Source: an uncultured Bacillaceae bacterium
Lineage (GTDB): Bacteria > Bacillota > Bacilli > Bacillales > Bacillaceae_L
NCBI GenBank assembly: GCA_947497585.1
Contig: CANMHG010000001.1
Coordinates: 868,001 to 932,000, forward strand
DNA: 64,000 nucleotides
Direction of reading: 5' to 3'
Part shown: positions 45,063-53,838 of the stretch, piece after piece
Layout: the number at the start of each line of letters is the position of its first letter
Position numbering within the stretch: the first letter of the stretch is position 1
The notes under the pieces: model-generated
Seen by the model: the letters and a program-made list of their open reading frames with translations, nothing else
Told to the model about the DNA's origin: nothing
Database searches by the model: none
Position numbers and translations under genes: made by a program

Positions 45063-46600
45063 AATGGCGTCTCCTCTTTTAGTAACTCATCACCTTGTGT
45101 GAAGTAGACTTCTTTCTGTCCATATTGCTTGTTGACTAAGTTTGCGCTAATTCGTGCTGATTCAAAAATGGTCGGTAGACCGCTACCTGGGTGGGTTCCT
45201 CCTCCAACTAAAAAACAATGCCTAACATCTTCAAATTGATTATGGGGTCGGAAATACATCATTTGATCGAGGCTGTGCGCCAAATTAAACGTCGCTCCCT
45301 TGTAAACATACACCTCGTTTTGCCATTCAAGAGGAGAGATTACTTTTTCAACTTCAATATGAGAACGAATATCTTGTAGTTCTGGCTCTTGCTCCAAGAT
45401 TGATAGCATTTGCTCTCGGACCCTTTCCTTTTCAACGTTCCAATCAATTTCAGCCGTTAAATTCGGCACTGGCATTAATACGTAAAGAGAGGATTTCCCT
45501 TTTGGAGCCAGGGTTGGATCGGATTTAGATGGATTGTGAACATAAATGGACGGATTTTCCGATAATTTCATCGTTTTCGTCATTTCTTCCACGTTTTTCT
45601 TATAATCATCTGCAAAAACAATCATATGGTGTGGAAGATTTAGCGGTTTGTTCACACCTAAGTACAACATAAATGTAGAACAGGATAGCTTCTTTTTTTC
45701 TACATTTTCCTTTCGATATTTCTTCAAATCTGATTGATCAAAAAGGGTCGTAACTGCATGACCAAAATCGGCATTTATTATAACGTCATCGCTAATTACG
45801 GTTTCTCCATTTTCTAACCTAACTCCTACCGTTTTTCCTCTTTCAATTAGCACTCTTTGAACACCGGTTTCTGTATAAATCTTCCCTCCATATTCTTCGA
45901 TAACGGAAGCCATTGCCTTACACAGTTGATTGACTCCACCAATTGGGTGGAAAAGCCCGTACCGATGCTCAAGATAAGAAAGAATGGTAAAGGTGCCAGG
46001 ACATTCCCACGGGGACATCCCCAAATATTTGGCTTGGAAGGAAAATGCCCATTTGAGTCGGTCGTCTTTAAAATATGTAGATAAACGGTTATACACTGTA
46101 TCAAGCGCATTTAACTTAGGTAACGCTCTAACCATATTTCGTGTGATAAAATCAGTCAGCTTCGTAAAGGGCTGCTGAAGTAATGGGGTGACGCGGTCAA
46201 ACTTCTCCCCTTCTACCTTCATAAATTTCTCATAACCTGAGAAACTACCTGGGAACTTTTCTTCCATTTCTGCTATCATCTTTTCCTTGTTTCTCGATGG
46301 AGAAAAGGTCAAGTCGCCAAATTTCAATGTATATAAAGGATCAATTTCCTGTAGTTCCATATAATCCTGTAAACGACGTCCACTCATCTTAAATAATTCT
46401 TCAAGGATGGAAGGCATCATAAAGAAAGTGGGACCCAGATCAAAAGTGTAATCGCCTAGCGTGAGTTTTGACGTCCTGCCGCCGATACTTGGTTGCTTTT
46501 CATACACACTCACCTCATAGCCCTGTGCCGAAAGAAGCATAGAAACAGCTAGCCCACCAGGACCTGCACCAATCACTGCGACCTTTTTCTTCTTTGTCAA
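45053..46600 (-). CDS. CrtI/CrtN-type carotenoid desaturase, first gene of the operon
   Basis: A 515-residue FAD-dependent desaturase: AVIGAGPGGLAVSMLLSAQ, FDLGPTFFMMPSILEELF, SFQAKYLGMSPWECPGTF and a C-terminal FLVGGGTHPGSGLPTIFES. It belongs with the 43617 gene as a second, non-Staphylococcus-like pair. TTG 46600 with a GGGGG site is taken as start; a TTG at 46630 would precede that site. The start lies about 22 bases from the inverted-repeat operator. Confidence 0.9.
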   Translation of the reverse strand: MTKKKKVAVIGAGPGGLAVSMLLSAQGYEVSVYEKQPSIGGRTSKLTLGDYTFDLGPTFFMMPSILEELFKMSGRRLQDYMELQEIDPLYTLKFGDLTFSPSRNKEKMIAEMEEKFPGSFSGYEKFMKVEGEKFDRVTPLLQQPFTKLTDFITRNMVRALPKLNALDTVYNRLSTYFKDDRLKWAFSFQAKYLGMSPWECPGTFTILSYLEHRYGLFHPIGGVNQLCKAMASVIEEYGGKIYTETGVQRVLIERGKTVGVRLENGETVISDDVIINADFGHAVTTLFDQSDLKKYRKENVEKKKLSCSTFMLYLGVNKPLNLPHHMIVFADDYKKNVEEMTKTMKLSENPSIYVHNPSKSDPTLAPKGKSSLYVLMPVPNLTAEIDWNVEKERVREQMLSILEQEPELQDIRSHIEVEKVISPLEWQNEVYVYKGATFNLAHSLDQMMYFRPHNQFEDVRHCFLVGGGTHPGSGLPTIFESARISANLVNKQYGQKEVYFTQGDELLKEETPLWK

Positions 46601-46621
46601 ATTAATCAATCCCCCATCATT

Positions 46622-46663
46622 ATTATACAAACATTATACACATTTGTATAATGTTTGTATAAT
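46622..46663 (-). promoter_or_regulatory. Inverted-repeat operator of the carotenoid operon
   Basis: A perfect 18-bp inverted repeat: ATTATACAAACATTATAC (46622-46639), six-base spacer, GTATAATGTTTGTATAAT (46646-46663). Each arm also contains a direct repeat of a TATAC/TATAATG unit. On the minus strand the upper arm overlaps a likely -10 (TTATAC, 46662-46657) placed 18 bases after TTGTCA (46686-46681). Such AT-rich dyads over -10 suit a MerR/LitR-type repressor. Confidence 0.85.
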
Positions 46664-46828
46664 GTTTTCTACTGAACATTTGACAAATATTTTTTTTCGA
46701 AAATAATCCACTTATAGCAACATAATTCTACGAATTTTCAATAGAACATAGACTTTGTACAACCTTCACCTAATCTGTTTCAACTCCTGAGATAGTCCTT
46801 GAAATGGAGTGTTCTGTTCTAGAAAAAT

Positions 46829-46861
46829 TAAAAAATCACCTGGACATAAGTGCCAGGTGAT
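46829..46861 (-). terminator. Terminator of the MFS gene
   Basis: Stem ATCACCTGG/CCAGGTGAT, 9-base loop, then TTTTTTAAT on the minus strand. It insulates the carotenoid operon from the upstream MFS gene. Confidence 0.9.
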
Positions 46862-46914
46862 CTTTAGGTTTTTTCATAATTAACTTCAAGGTCTTATTGT
46901 ATAAAAGGAGAACT

Positions 46915-48168
46915 TTAAATTCCATTAGTTCCAATTTGTTCAGATTGAAAAAATTTACTCCTCGAGGGTAATAAGGTAAACATACACAATGTTATAGATA
47001 ACACCACCATGACTAGAACACTAATAATAAGAACTAATTGTATAGAAGTTATATGTGCAGAAATCCCAATAATACTGGTTACTAATATTATTAGAATAGC
47101 TTGAATAAGGCTATAAACACTTCCAATTCTCCCCATTTCATCAACCGGTATATTGTTCTGATAGAAGGTAAGAAAACCAGTATTTGCAGAAGCGATAAAA
47201 AAAGCAAGAGTAAAAAAGCCTATGGCTGCACCGGTATATGTACTTGAAAATGCATATTTAATATAACCAGTTGAAACCAGGACAGTTCCAAGACCTATTA
47301 AAACAGAGATCGGTATTTTGTTTACAACAAAAGAGTTAACTAAAGCTCCAAAAGCAATACCTGCTCCCGCAATTGTTACTAAAAAACCATATTCGCTATC
47401 TGACAAAGATAGTACTTCCTTAGCAAAAGCTGCTTCGAGAGAATCCACAGCACTTGCCATAATGACCATCACACAACTAAACAAGAAGTAAATCATCATT
47501 ATATATCTACTCCGACTACTATACTGAACTACCACTGCTAAATCTTTTCTGATCATTTCCAATGATAATCTAGTATTTGTAGAAGAGACGTTTGCTCCTT
47601 TCTCTATATCAGGCATAACTAATGTAATTACTCCTGAAATGAACAAAGCAATAGCATTAACATAGATTGCAATTGTTGGAGTTCCAACAAAAAATAACAT
47701 ACCTGCCACTGCTGGACCAATTAAAAATGCACCAGATGTAACTAGACTATAAAGGGAATTAAACTGTTTTCGTTGTTCTTGAGGAATTAATTTTGTTATA
47801 TAAATCATAGATGTTGGACCAAACATTGAACTCGCTATATTGATAATAAATACAACTAAATAGATTGTAGATATTGTTGAATAGAGTGGTAATAAAGCTA
47901 TAAATAAAGCTCTGAATATATCAAGTAAAACCATTAGATTTCGTTTGCTGAGACGATCAATCAAGCTTCCTGCCCAAAAGTTAGTACATAAAGTAGCTAA
48001 AGGCTTAATGATATACAAGCCAGAAACTGCTAAAGCTGAACCAGTCATGTCTAATACAATTAAATTTAGAGCAATAAAATAAATCCATTCACCTATATTA
48101 GAGACTCCAATTCCAACTAATAATATTGATGGATATTTCCAGGACACTACCATGTTTTTAACATTCAA
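46915..48168 (-). CDS. MFS transporter under T-box control
   Basis: A 417-residue permease with about 11-12 transmembrane segments. The MFS loop 2-3 signature appears as GSLIDRLSKRNLMVLLD, and the fold resembles the EntS/MFS_3 group (IYFIALNLIVLDMTGSALAVSG near the N-terminus, in pieces). Substrate unknown, but a T-box leader upstream suggests amino-acid- or peptide-linked transport. TTG 48168 with GGGGGG is preferred; ATG 48153 is an alternative. Followed by its own terminator. Confidence 0.88.
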   Translation of the reverse strand: MNVKNMVVSWKYPSILLVGIGVSNIGEWIYFIALNLIVLDMTGSALAVSGLYIIKPLATLCTNFWAGSLIDRLSKRNLMVLLDIFRALFIALLPLYSTISTIYLVVFIINIASSMFGPTSMIYITKLIPQEQRKQFNSLYSLVTSGAFLIGPAVAGMLFFVGTPTIAIYVNAIALFISGVITLVMPDIEKGANVSSTNTRLSLEMIRKDLAVVVQYSSRSRYIMMIYFLFSCVMVIMASAVDSLEAAFAKEVLSLSDSEYGFLVTIAGAGIAFGALVNSFVVNKIPISVLIGLGTVLVSTGYIKYAFSSTYTGAAIGFFTLAFFIASANTGFLTFYQNNIPVDEMGRIGSVYSLIQAILIILVTSIIGISAHITSIQLVLIISVLVMVVLSITLCMFTLLPSRSKFFQSEQIGTNGI

Positions 48169-48199
48169 TATTCTCCCCCCCAATGGCATTACATCAAGA

Positions 48200-48500
48200 C
48201 ACAGACTTTTATAAAAAAGAGAAAATAAAAAAATCTCACCCCCAAGACTTTATAGCCTTGAGGACGAGATTATATCTTCGTGGTGCCACCCCAGTTTATT
48301 AATATGTCGCCATATTAATCTTATCAGGTACAATTTTATACCTTAGCCCTATAACGGGAGCACCCGCCACACCATCGCGAATTGGTTCCAATGTGATGCT
48401 CAGAGTCTTGGTTCAATAACCTATTCTTACTCCTTTTCAGCAAACGGAGCTCTCTGGAAAAAATAAGGTTTATTTACTCTTCTCTTCATTGCATTTGTAT
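48200..48500 (-). promoter_or_regulatory. T-box riboswitch upstream of the MFS gene
   Basis: On the minus strand: Stem I (AGAGT/ACTCT base, AACC/GGTT helix, distal AGAGAGCTCCG), the T-box core GGGGTGGCACCACG (48292-48279) and a long terminator stem (AATCTCGTCCTCAAG with CTTGGGGGTGAGATT) ending in TTTTTTTATT. The UGGC bulge implies a tRNA with discriminator G73. The specifier side reads ATTGAACCAAGACTC; AAC (Asn), GAA (Glu) and GAC (Asp) would suit G73, CCA (Pro) would not. Codon unresolved. Confidence 0.92.
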
Positions 48501-48669
48501 AATTTATTGTAATTTTACAGATGTTAACAGTTTATGTAAAGTACATATTTAACTGAATGTTTATACTTCTTTCATAATCTGATATTCTTAAAGCAGGGAT
48601 GACCTTTTGCATTGTTTTGACTCCTAATCTAAAAACTTTTGTTAGTAAAATGGTGGCATTCCTAAAAGT

Positions 48670-49182
48670 TTAATTAACTTCCTCTATTTTTTCTCTAGTC
48701 CCATCTTCTCTAATATAAAAAACTACATTATCTTGTTTGGGGCTAACCGCATACCAAAATCTTTTATCTTTTTCAACTTCCATAATTCTGCCTTGCTCTT
48801 CGCCAACAAACACCTCAGTTATTGTATTGTCACTAATTGGACCAGAATAAATATAAGGTGGTTTATTCATAGCAGACCAATTAACAGGAGAATCCCATTG
48901 GCCACCTCTTGTATGTTTCCATTCCCATTGTTCTTCTTGTCTTTTAAAATAGGCAATAAATATTTGTTCTCCCTGTTCATTTTGCTCCTTGAATACTGCA
49001 ATAGCATCGTCTTCACTAACCACATTTAACTTCGTATGAACAAGAGTATACGAATAACTTTCTTCTCCTTCATGCATTTCTTCCATCTTATGATGAAAAA
49101 AATCTTCAAATGTTTGTTCTTTTGCACACCCTGTTATAAATAGTATAAAAAACAAAAATCCGAATGCTACCTTTGTTTTCAT
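48670..49182 (-). CDS. Lipoprotein, related to the 28392 gene
   Basis: A 170-residue lipoprotein (lipobox FITGC). Layout TFEDFFHHKMEEM, EEQWEWKHTRGGQWD, ITEVFVGEEQGRIMEVEKD, FWYAVSPKQ parallels the 28392 gene. A His/Glu-rich stretch follows the anchor. Function unknown; probably cell-surface. Confidence 0.78.
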   Translation of the reverse strand: MKTKVAFGFLFFILFITGCAKEQTFEDFFHHKMEEMHEGEESYSYTLVHTKLNVVSEDDAIAVFKEQNEQGEQIFIAYFKRQEEQWEWKHTRGGQWDSPVNWSAMNKPPYIYSGPISDNTITEVFVGEEQGRIMEVEKDKRFWYAVSPKQDNVVFYIREDGTREKIEEVN

Positions 49183-49300
49183 TTTAATTCTCCTTCTTAA
49201 CCAATCTATTTAATTTAGCTAATACTTTTCCATTTATACGAAAAATGAACAAATGGTTTCAGCTTTTCTATTACTGATACTTAACTAACCTACCAAATAA

Positions 49301-49333
49301 TAAAAGGAGCAATTGTTTAATTCAACAATTGCT
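49301..49333 (-). terminator. Rho-independent terminator
   Basis: A 10-bp stem (AGCAATTGTT/AACAATTGCT) followed by CCTTTT on the minus strand, right after the 49338 stop. Confidence 0.85.
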
Positions 49334-49337
49334 TCCG

Positions 49338-49901
49338 TCACTTCATCAAATCTTTTAGTGTTGAATATATTAAATCACCAGATTCAGAATACCCTTTAAT
49401 ATTAATAGGTAATAAAGTTGGCGCCTCTGATTTTAAAAAGAAGAAACGGTTTTCAACTGTTTCAATTATTAACGCATTTTCAAAGATGTCTTTCTCTATC
49501 TCAACTTTGATTTCTTGTATTTTAGAATTGTTAATTTGTCCAAAGTAGTATGATATCGGTATATCATCTCTACCTGAAGCAGTCCATGTAAAATCTTTGT
49601 CTGTTTTAGGAGGATAAGAAGTAGAAACTAATGATGCTCCACTTCCTAAGTCATCTTTAAACTCCCAAACTCCCATCCAGTTCTGTTCTAAACGACCGAC
49701 ACTAGTGAGCTCACTACTTCTGAAAATGGTTAACCACTCATCGTCTATTTTCCTTACTAAATAAACTTCCTTAGTTTTTTGATACCAATTCCCTGAAATT
49801 TTAAACACATCTTCTTTAGTGGGGAGTTGTTTGTGATTATATATTAGCAATAAGCCAATTGAGAATGTCATTACCGCAATAGCAATTAGTAACTTTTTCA
49901 T
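49338..49901 (-). CDS. Membrane-anchored protein, function unknown
   Basis: A 187-residue protein with an N-terminal hydrophobic segment (3-21) and a beta-rich external domain: VYLVRKIDDEWLTIFRS, IQEIKVEIEKDIFENALI, NRFFFLKSE and a tail KGYSESGDLIYS. The tail and the preceding strand resemble those of the 60473 gene (VYGYDSKGNQIYHL), so both probably share a fold. AGGAGG before ATG. Confidence 0.75.
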   Translation of the reverse strand: MKKLLIAIAVMTFSIGLLLIYNHKQLPTKEDVFKISGNWYQKTKEVYLVRKIDDEWLTIFRSSELTSVGRLEQNWMGVWEFKDDLGSGASLVSTSYPPKTDKDFTWTASGRDDIPISYYFGQINNSKIQEIKVEIEKDIFENALIIETVENRFFFLKSEAPTLLPINIKGYSESGDLIYSTLKDLMK

Positions 49902-50043
49902 CTCATCCTCCTAAAGAGCCATTTACCTAATCGTATCATGCTTAACAATAAATATGTGTAAAATAATGTAATTTCCTTCTTTAACAATGGCTTTTAATTA
50001 AATGTGCTTTGACTTGCTAAATAAACTATAGATTCTATCCCTG

Positions 50044-50565
50044 TTATACCTTTGATATAGTTCCACGCTTGTTTCGGCAATCAAATAGTAAGTGGATAAG
50101 ACTTTCGTAGTATGGAAGAAATTCTTCATTTTTGATCATCGTCAAGATCTCTTCCTTGCTTGCCCATTTCACGTTTTGAACCTCTTCATACTGTAAAGTA
50201 AGCATATGTAATTGAACATCTTTTTGAATTAAATAAATGTCATCAAATCCATACTCAAAGTTAATTGTTAAGTGAGGTCTTATATGCTGAAAGTCTACTT
50301 TCAGACCAATCTCTTCATATAATTCTCTTTGTGCAGCATCTTGACTTGTATCCCCAGCTATGGCACTCCCTCCTACAGTGAGATCCCACAGATTAGGCCA
50401 CCCCTCTTTGAAGGACTGCCTTTGTTGAATGAGCATTTCCCCACTTGAATTAAAAATACATACATGAATAACTAAATGAAAATCCCCAGGATCAAGCAGT
50501 TTACCTCGAACCCATGTACGATCTTTTTTCCTTCGATTTATATCATACACATCCCATAATTCCAC
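50044..50565 (-). CDS. Nudix hydrolase (IDI-1/YfcD-like)
   Basis: A 173-residue Nudix protein. The N-terminal MELWDVYDINRRKKDRTWVRG and HLVIHVCIFNSSGEMLIQQR are typical of the YfcD/type-1 isomerase-like subgroup; the Nudix box runs from GGSAIAGDTSQDAAQRELYE to EIGLKV. Substrate unknown; a true type-1 IPP isomerase is unlikely given the separate fni. GTG start behind GGAGG. Confidence 0.88.
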   Translation of the reverse strand: MELWDVYDINRRKKDRTWVRGKLLDPGDFHLVIHVCIFNSSGEMLIQQRQSFKEGWPNLWDLTVGGSAIAGDTSQDAAQRELYEEIGLKVDFQHIRPHLTINFEYGFDDIYLIQKDVQLHMLTLQYEEVQNVKWASKEEILTMIKNEEFLPYYESLIHLLFDCRNKRGTISKV

Positions 50566-50762
50566 CAGCGTACCTCCAACTAACAGTAGTTATTATTTTA
50601 AAAGGAGACATCCTAATCATTATCCAGCTAACCTGTTCATATATAATTACTTCACAGAGAAGGGTCTTTTCTACTATAAGATAACCTTTAATTTCTCTAA
50701 GACATTGACTTATTAACGTGACCGTTACTCAAGATTTATTGTCTAATGTTTTTTAAAGTCAT

Positions 50763-51497
50763 TTATACTAATTCATCACTTCGTTCTTTATCAACTTTTT
50801 CTAAGAATTGTCCAATCTTGGTCATAAACCTTTGGAAATCTGGAATCCATAACTCGTGACCTGAATCAGAAAACTCTACTATCTCCACATTGCTTAAATG
50901 ATTCTTATATATTTCAGTAGCATCCTCTTTTAAGAGTGCCTGGTCTGTTCCACCTTTGATAACTAAAACTGGACAAGTAATTTTTTTCAACTCATCCCAT
51001 AAATAAATTTCTAAGGATTCTTGTTGTATTCCTCTTACCATGTGGCGGCGTTCTTCTTTCATTAACCCTCTAGATAAAACTCCTTCTGTCCATGACTCCG
51101 GAATTGAAGGATACCTTGCTTGATAATCACATAATATTAACCCATTTATTTGTTCTGGATGTTCTGAAGCAAATTTAATTGCATAAGGAACTCCCATAGA
51201 ATAAGCCATTAAACAATATTCATCAATTCCACTATTTTCTACAACGGATTTAATATCTGAAACATGCTCTTCAAAAGTATAGCCTGAAAGAGGTGCATCA
51301 CTTTTCCCTCTTCCTCTTAAACTAAGAGAGATGCATCGTCTTGGAGAAAGTAAATTCATCTCATCTCTAAATTGTTCCGCAAAACCCAATGCCCCTGGAA
51401 CATAAACTAAAGGGGTTAAGTCGGGAGTATAATTCATAGATTCTAAGTAGTGAATAGAAACATTATTATTTGTAGCAACACTTTCTAATAAAGCCAT
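50763..51497 (-). CDS. Alpha/beta-hydrolase
   Basis: A 244-residue hydrolase: VYVPGALGFAEQF (oxyanion region), SLRGRGKSDAPLSGYTFEEH, nucleophile elbow MAYSMGVPYAI (S-M-G), acid in VIKGGTDQALL and His in FSDSGHELWIP. Typical soluble esterase or C-C hydrolase; substrate unknown. ATG 51497 follows GGAGG; a longer frame from 51560 lacks a site. Confidence 0.88.
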   Translation of the reverse strand: MALLESVATNNNVSIHYLESMNYTPDLTPLVYVPGALGFAEQFRDEMNLLSPRRCISLSLRGRGKSDAPLSGYTFEEHVSDIKSVVENSGIDEYCLMAYSMGVPYAIKFASEHPEQINGLILCDYQARYPSIPESWTEGVLSRGLMKEERRHMVRGIQQESLEIYLWDELKKITCPVLVIKGGTDQALLKEDATEIYKNHLSNVEIVEFSDSGHELWIPDFQRFMTKIGQFLEKVDKERSDELV

Positions 51498-51589
51498 AAT
51501 TATCCTCCACAATAGATTTTTAACTTGATTCATTAGATCTACTTTACCATAAAACCCCATTTCACTCTCACATTCTTTAAATCTATTTC

Positions 51590-51627
51590 CATATAAAATA
51601 AGCGTTAATCCAAAATGGCTAACGCTT
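51590..51627 (-). terminator. Rho-independent terminator
   Basis: Stem AAGCGTTA/TAACGCTT with a T-rich tail on the minus strand, after the 51650 gene. Confidence 0.75.
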
Positions 51628-51649
51628 CATAACACCTTGACAATATTGT

Positions 51650-51832
51650 TTAAAAAGGACCCTGTTGGTTTTGATTCGGAGGACTGTGTTTCTGGTAATC
51701 ATCTTTAATTGTTTCTATACCTTCTTTAATGTTCTTATCCTTCATTAACTTATAGCGGTCTGTTTTCTTGTCTACTAAAATGCCAAAACCTAAAAACGCG
51801 GTGACAACAAGGATAACAATAATCCAAACCAT
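51650..51832 (-). CDS. Small single-pass membrane protein
   Basis: A 60-residue protein with an N-terminal transmembrane helix (2-19) and a charged, Pro/Gln-rich tail (YQKHSPPNQNQQGPF). The ATG follows GGAGG. Function unknown. Confidence 0.65.
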   Translation of the reverse strand: MVWIIVILVVTAFLGFGILVDKKTDRYKLMKDKNIKEGIETIKDDYQKHSPPNQNQQGPF

Positions 51833-51958
51833 AAAATTCCTCCATATTAAGTTTTATTATACCAACAAATGAAAATCCTTCTAAATCTTAATTTGAGACT
51901 GACGATTGCCTTTACTCATAATTACTTTCAACTAGGATCTTATTTACCGGTGTGGCAA

Positions 51959-52097
51959 TTATTCTTGTTTTGGGGTATGAGATTTATAGAACATCACTTT
52001 TCCATACTCTGATTCGGTTTCATGAATGATTTTCTGCGTTCGGTAAACCTAACACTTCTTTAACAAATAATTAGATAACACTTTTATGTGGTACCAT
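51959..52097 (-). pseudogene. Frameshifted remnant of a small gene
   Basis: An ATG at 52097 behind GGAGG opens MVPHKSVI then stops; the same frame continues after the stop as LFVKEVLGLPNAENHS, and a second frame continues as IIHETESEYGKVMFYKS to a TAA at 51959. The pieces look like one protein with at least one nonsense and one frameshift. It explains most of the 51833-52134 gap. Confidence 0.35.
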
Positions 52098-52134
52098 GTT
52101 TCCACTCCTCCGAAACCGAATTTATTGTGAACAA

Positions 52135-52509
52135 TTAGTTTGTTTCTTTCTTTATATTTTCTTCGTAAAAATCTCTAGCTTCGCTTTCCTTATTTGTTTC
52201 ATAGGCAATACCTTTTGAGTCTAGGAAAATAAAATATGGTGCTTGATTGACTTCTATCTTAGGGTAACTTTTATTAAAACTATTAAGCGTTGATTGATGA
52301 ATACTGCTTGTTAAGTGATGCTCAAACCCCTCCATGAAATCAGGAACAGGGAATGATGTGGTAGTATCAGGTGAAAGGATAATAATACTGTATTTCCCTT
52401 TTTGATGAGCTAGTAAATCTCTATATGGAAATTTATCCTGGACAGTGCATGCAGAACATACAACCAAAATAATAACTAAAGCAAAGAATATAAAAAACAA
52501 CCTTCTCAA
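52135..52509 (-). CDS. Lipoprotein with a thioredoxin-like tail
   Basis: A 124-residue lipoprotein (lipobox VCSAC). After the anchor, YSIIILSPDTTTSFPVPDF and APYFIFLDSKGIAYETN have the strand-turn-strand look of a thioredoxin-like fold without a CxxC. Possibly a degenerate thiol-disulfide family protein; role unknown. TTG start behind AGGAG. The 52510-52772 gap upstream has only a 16-codon frame (MAICFEVEGSLWENFI, 52690-52640 region) with a good site, probably another remnant. Confidence 0.7.
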   Translation of the reverse strand: MRRLFFIFFALVIILVVCSACTVQDKFPYRDLLAHQKGKYSIIILSPDTTTSFPVPDFMEGFEHHLTSSIHQSTLNSFNKSYPKIEVNQAPYFIFLDSKGIAYETNKESEARDFYEENIKKETN

Positions 52510-52772
52510 ATCGATTCACTCCTTTGCTGGTTAGTAGATAACTATACTATATATCCAATTGATCAATTTCTTTATACAGATCAATATGGCTTTATAATTC
52601 CGGCTATAGCTCTTTAAGGGTCAGTATCCCGCCTAAATAAAATTTTCCCAGAGACTTCCTTCTACTTCAAAACAAATAGCCATTCTCCCCTCTTAATTCA
52701 TTCCAAGCTTACATTAGCTTTTGGTACTACTTTGATTCGTAAAGTTTACGTTTCCATATCTTATTTTAAAAA

Positions 52773-52958
52773 TTACTTGTCTTTTTCTTTTAATAATTTG
52801 TCTACTTTTTCTTCGATTCTTTCTAGTCTACTATTTCTCTTTCTTGTGAAAATGAAGACTACAACAATTATAGGAATAACTAACAAAATCATAAAAGCAA
52901 ACAATTGAAAGAGAATATCTCCCCCATTTATGTAGGCATGTGCTGATAAAATCATCAT
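52773..52958 (-). CDS. Small single-pass membrane protein
   Basis: About 61 residues: hydrophobic segment (LFQLFAFMILLVIPIIVVVF) then RKRNSRLERIEEKVDKLLKEK, a positively charged stop followed by a coiled-coil-like helix. GGAGAG precedes two adjacent ATGs; the first (52958) is used. Resembles small phospholipase_D-nuclease-N-like/'YjfL' membrane peptides only in layout. Confidence 0.65.
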   Translation of the reverse strand: MMILSAHAYINGGDILFQLFAFMILLVIPIIVVVFIFTRKRNSRLERIEEKVDKLLKEKDK

Positions 52959-53043
52959 CAATATCTCTCCTTGAAGACACAACTCTTTATTATCCTTATT
53001 TTTTTAACTTCTAAAATTCAACTTTTCGGTTATTAAACGTCTT

Positions 53044-53517
53044 CTAATTAACAATTTCCTTACCAAGGTAATCATCAAATTTCCATTCGTCATTCACTTT
53101 GATTAGTTTGAAGGTCTCGATAAATGTTATTTCAGAATCAGAGCCATAAGGAGGGTAATAAATTGTAGCAGCTACTATTGTCCCGTCATCTGTTCTTCCG
53201 TTTTGTTCATCAATCTCAATTACATCAAAAGCTCTCCAATTTTTTTCAAATCCTTTTAGTATCTCTTCTCTATCCTTGTAAACAGTGACTTCGGTTCCGT
53301 TTGAATCGCTATAGGTACTTTCTTCAAATATCTTTTTCTCTTTATCACTCAACATATCATAAAAAGCATTAAAATCTTTTTTATTATAGGCTTCATAATA
53401 CATCTCAACTTGCTCTTTAGCTGTAATGTTTTTCATATCTTCAATCCATAAATAACCAAATACAAATAATCCGATGATAAGGACTGTTCCTACACTCCAA
53501 CGTATTACTTTGTTCAT
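53044..53517 (-). CDS. Membrane-anchored NTF2-like protein
   Basis: A 157-residue protein: transmembrane segment (8-24), then AKEQVEMYYEAYNKKDFNAFYDML and a C-terminal FKLIKVNDEWKFDDYL, the classic ends of an NTF2-like/DUF4878 cone fold. Expected outside the membrane. GGGGG before ATG. Function unknown. Confidence 0.75.
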   Translation of the reverse strand: MNKVIRWSVGTVLIIGLFVFGYLWIEDMKNITAKEQVEMYYEAYNKKDFNAFYDMLSDKEKKIFEESTYSDSNGTEVTVYKDREEILKGFEKNWRAFDVIEIDEQNGRTDDGTIVAATIYYPPYGSDSEITFIETFKLIKVNDEWKFDDYLGKEIVN

Positions 53518-53794
53518 AATAAAACCCCCTGTATAATGATTTTTCTATATATTCCCCCTCTAAATAAATCAATCATATTAGCTAATATTCTTTCCATATA
53601 TAAATACATACGAAAAAAAGAAAGAAAGGTTTCAACTATTCCCTTATCAATTCTTCAGCTAACCCGCTCTATACTTTAAAGGATAAGTTTATTCACTCTC
53701 TTATATTAAGTCGATTTATATTAGAATAAAAGAACAGGAGTTTAAGAAACACACCCTTTACTCTAATTGTATAATCTCAAAAATGAGGAACTAA

Positions 53795-53830
53795 AAAATA
53801 AAAAATCCAGACTATGTTAAGACTGAATTT
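53795..53830 (-). terminator. Rho-independent terminator
   Basis: Stem AAATTCAG/CTGGATTT with a T-run on the minus strand, just after the 53839 stop. The rest of the 53518-53838 gap is AT-rich with no gene seen. Confidence 0.7.
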
Positions 53831-53838
53831 TTCTCCAT

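Noticed and set aside
50044..50565. Type 1 IPP isomerase for the carotenoid pathway
   Set aside because: The Nudix protein lacks clear isomerase-specific Cys/Glu features, is outside the operon, and a type 2 isomerase (fni) is already present.
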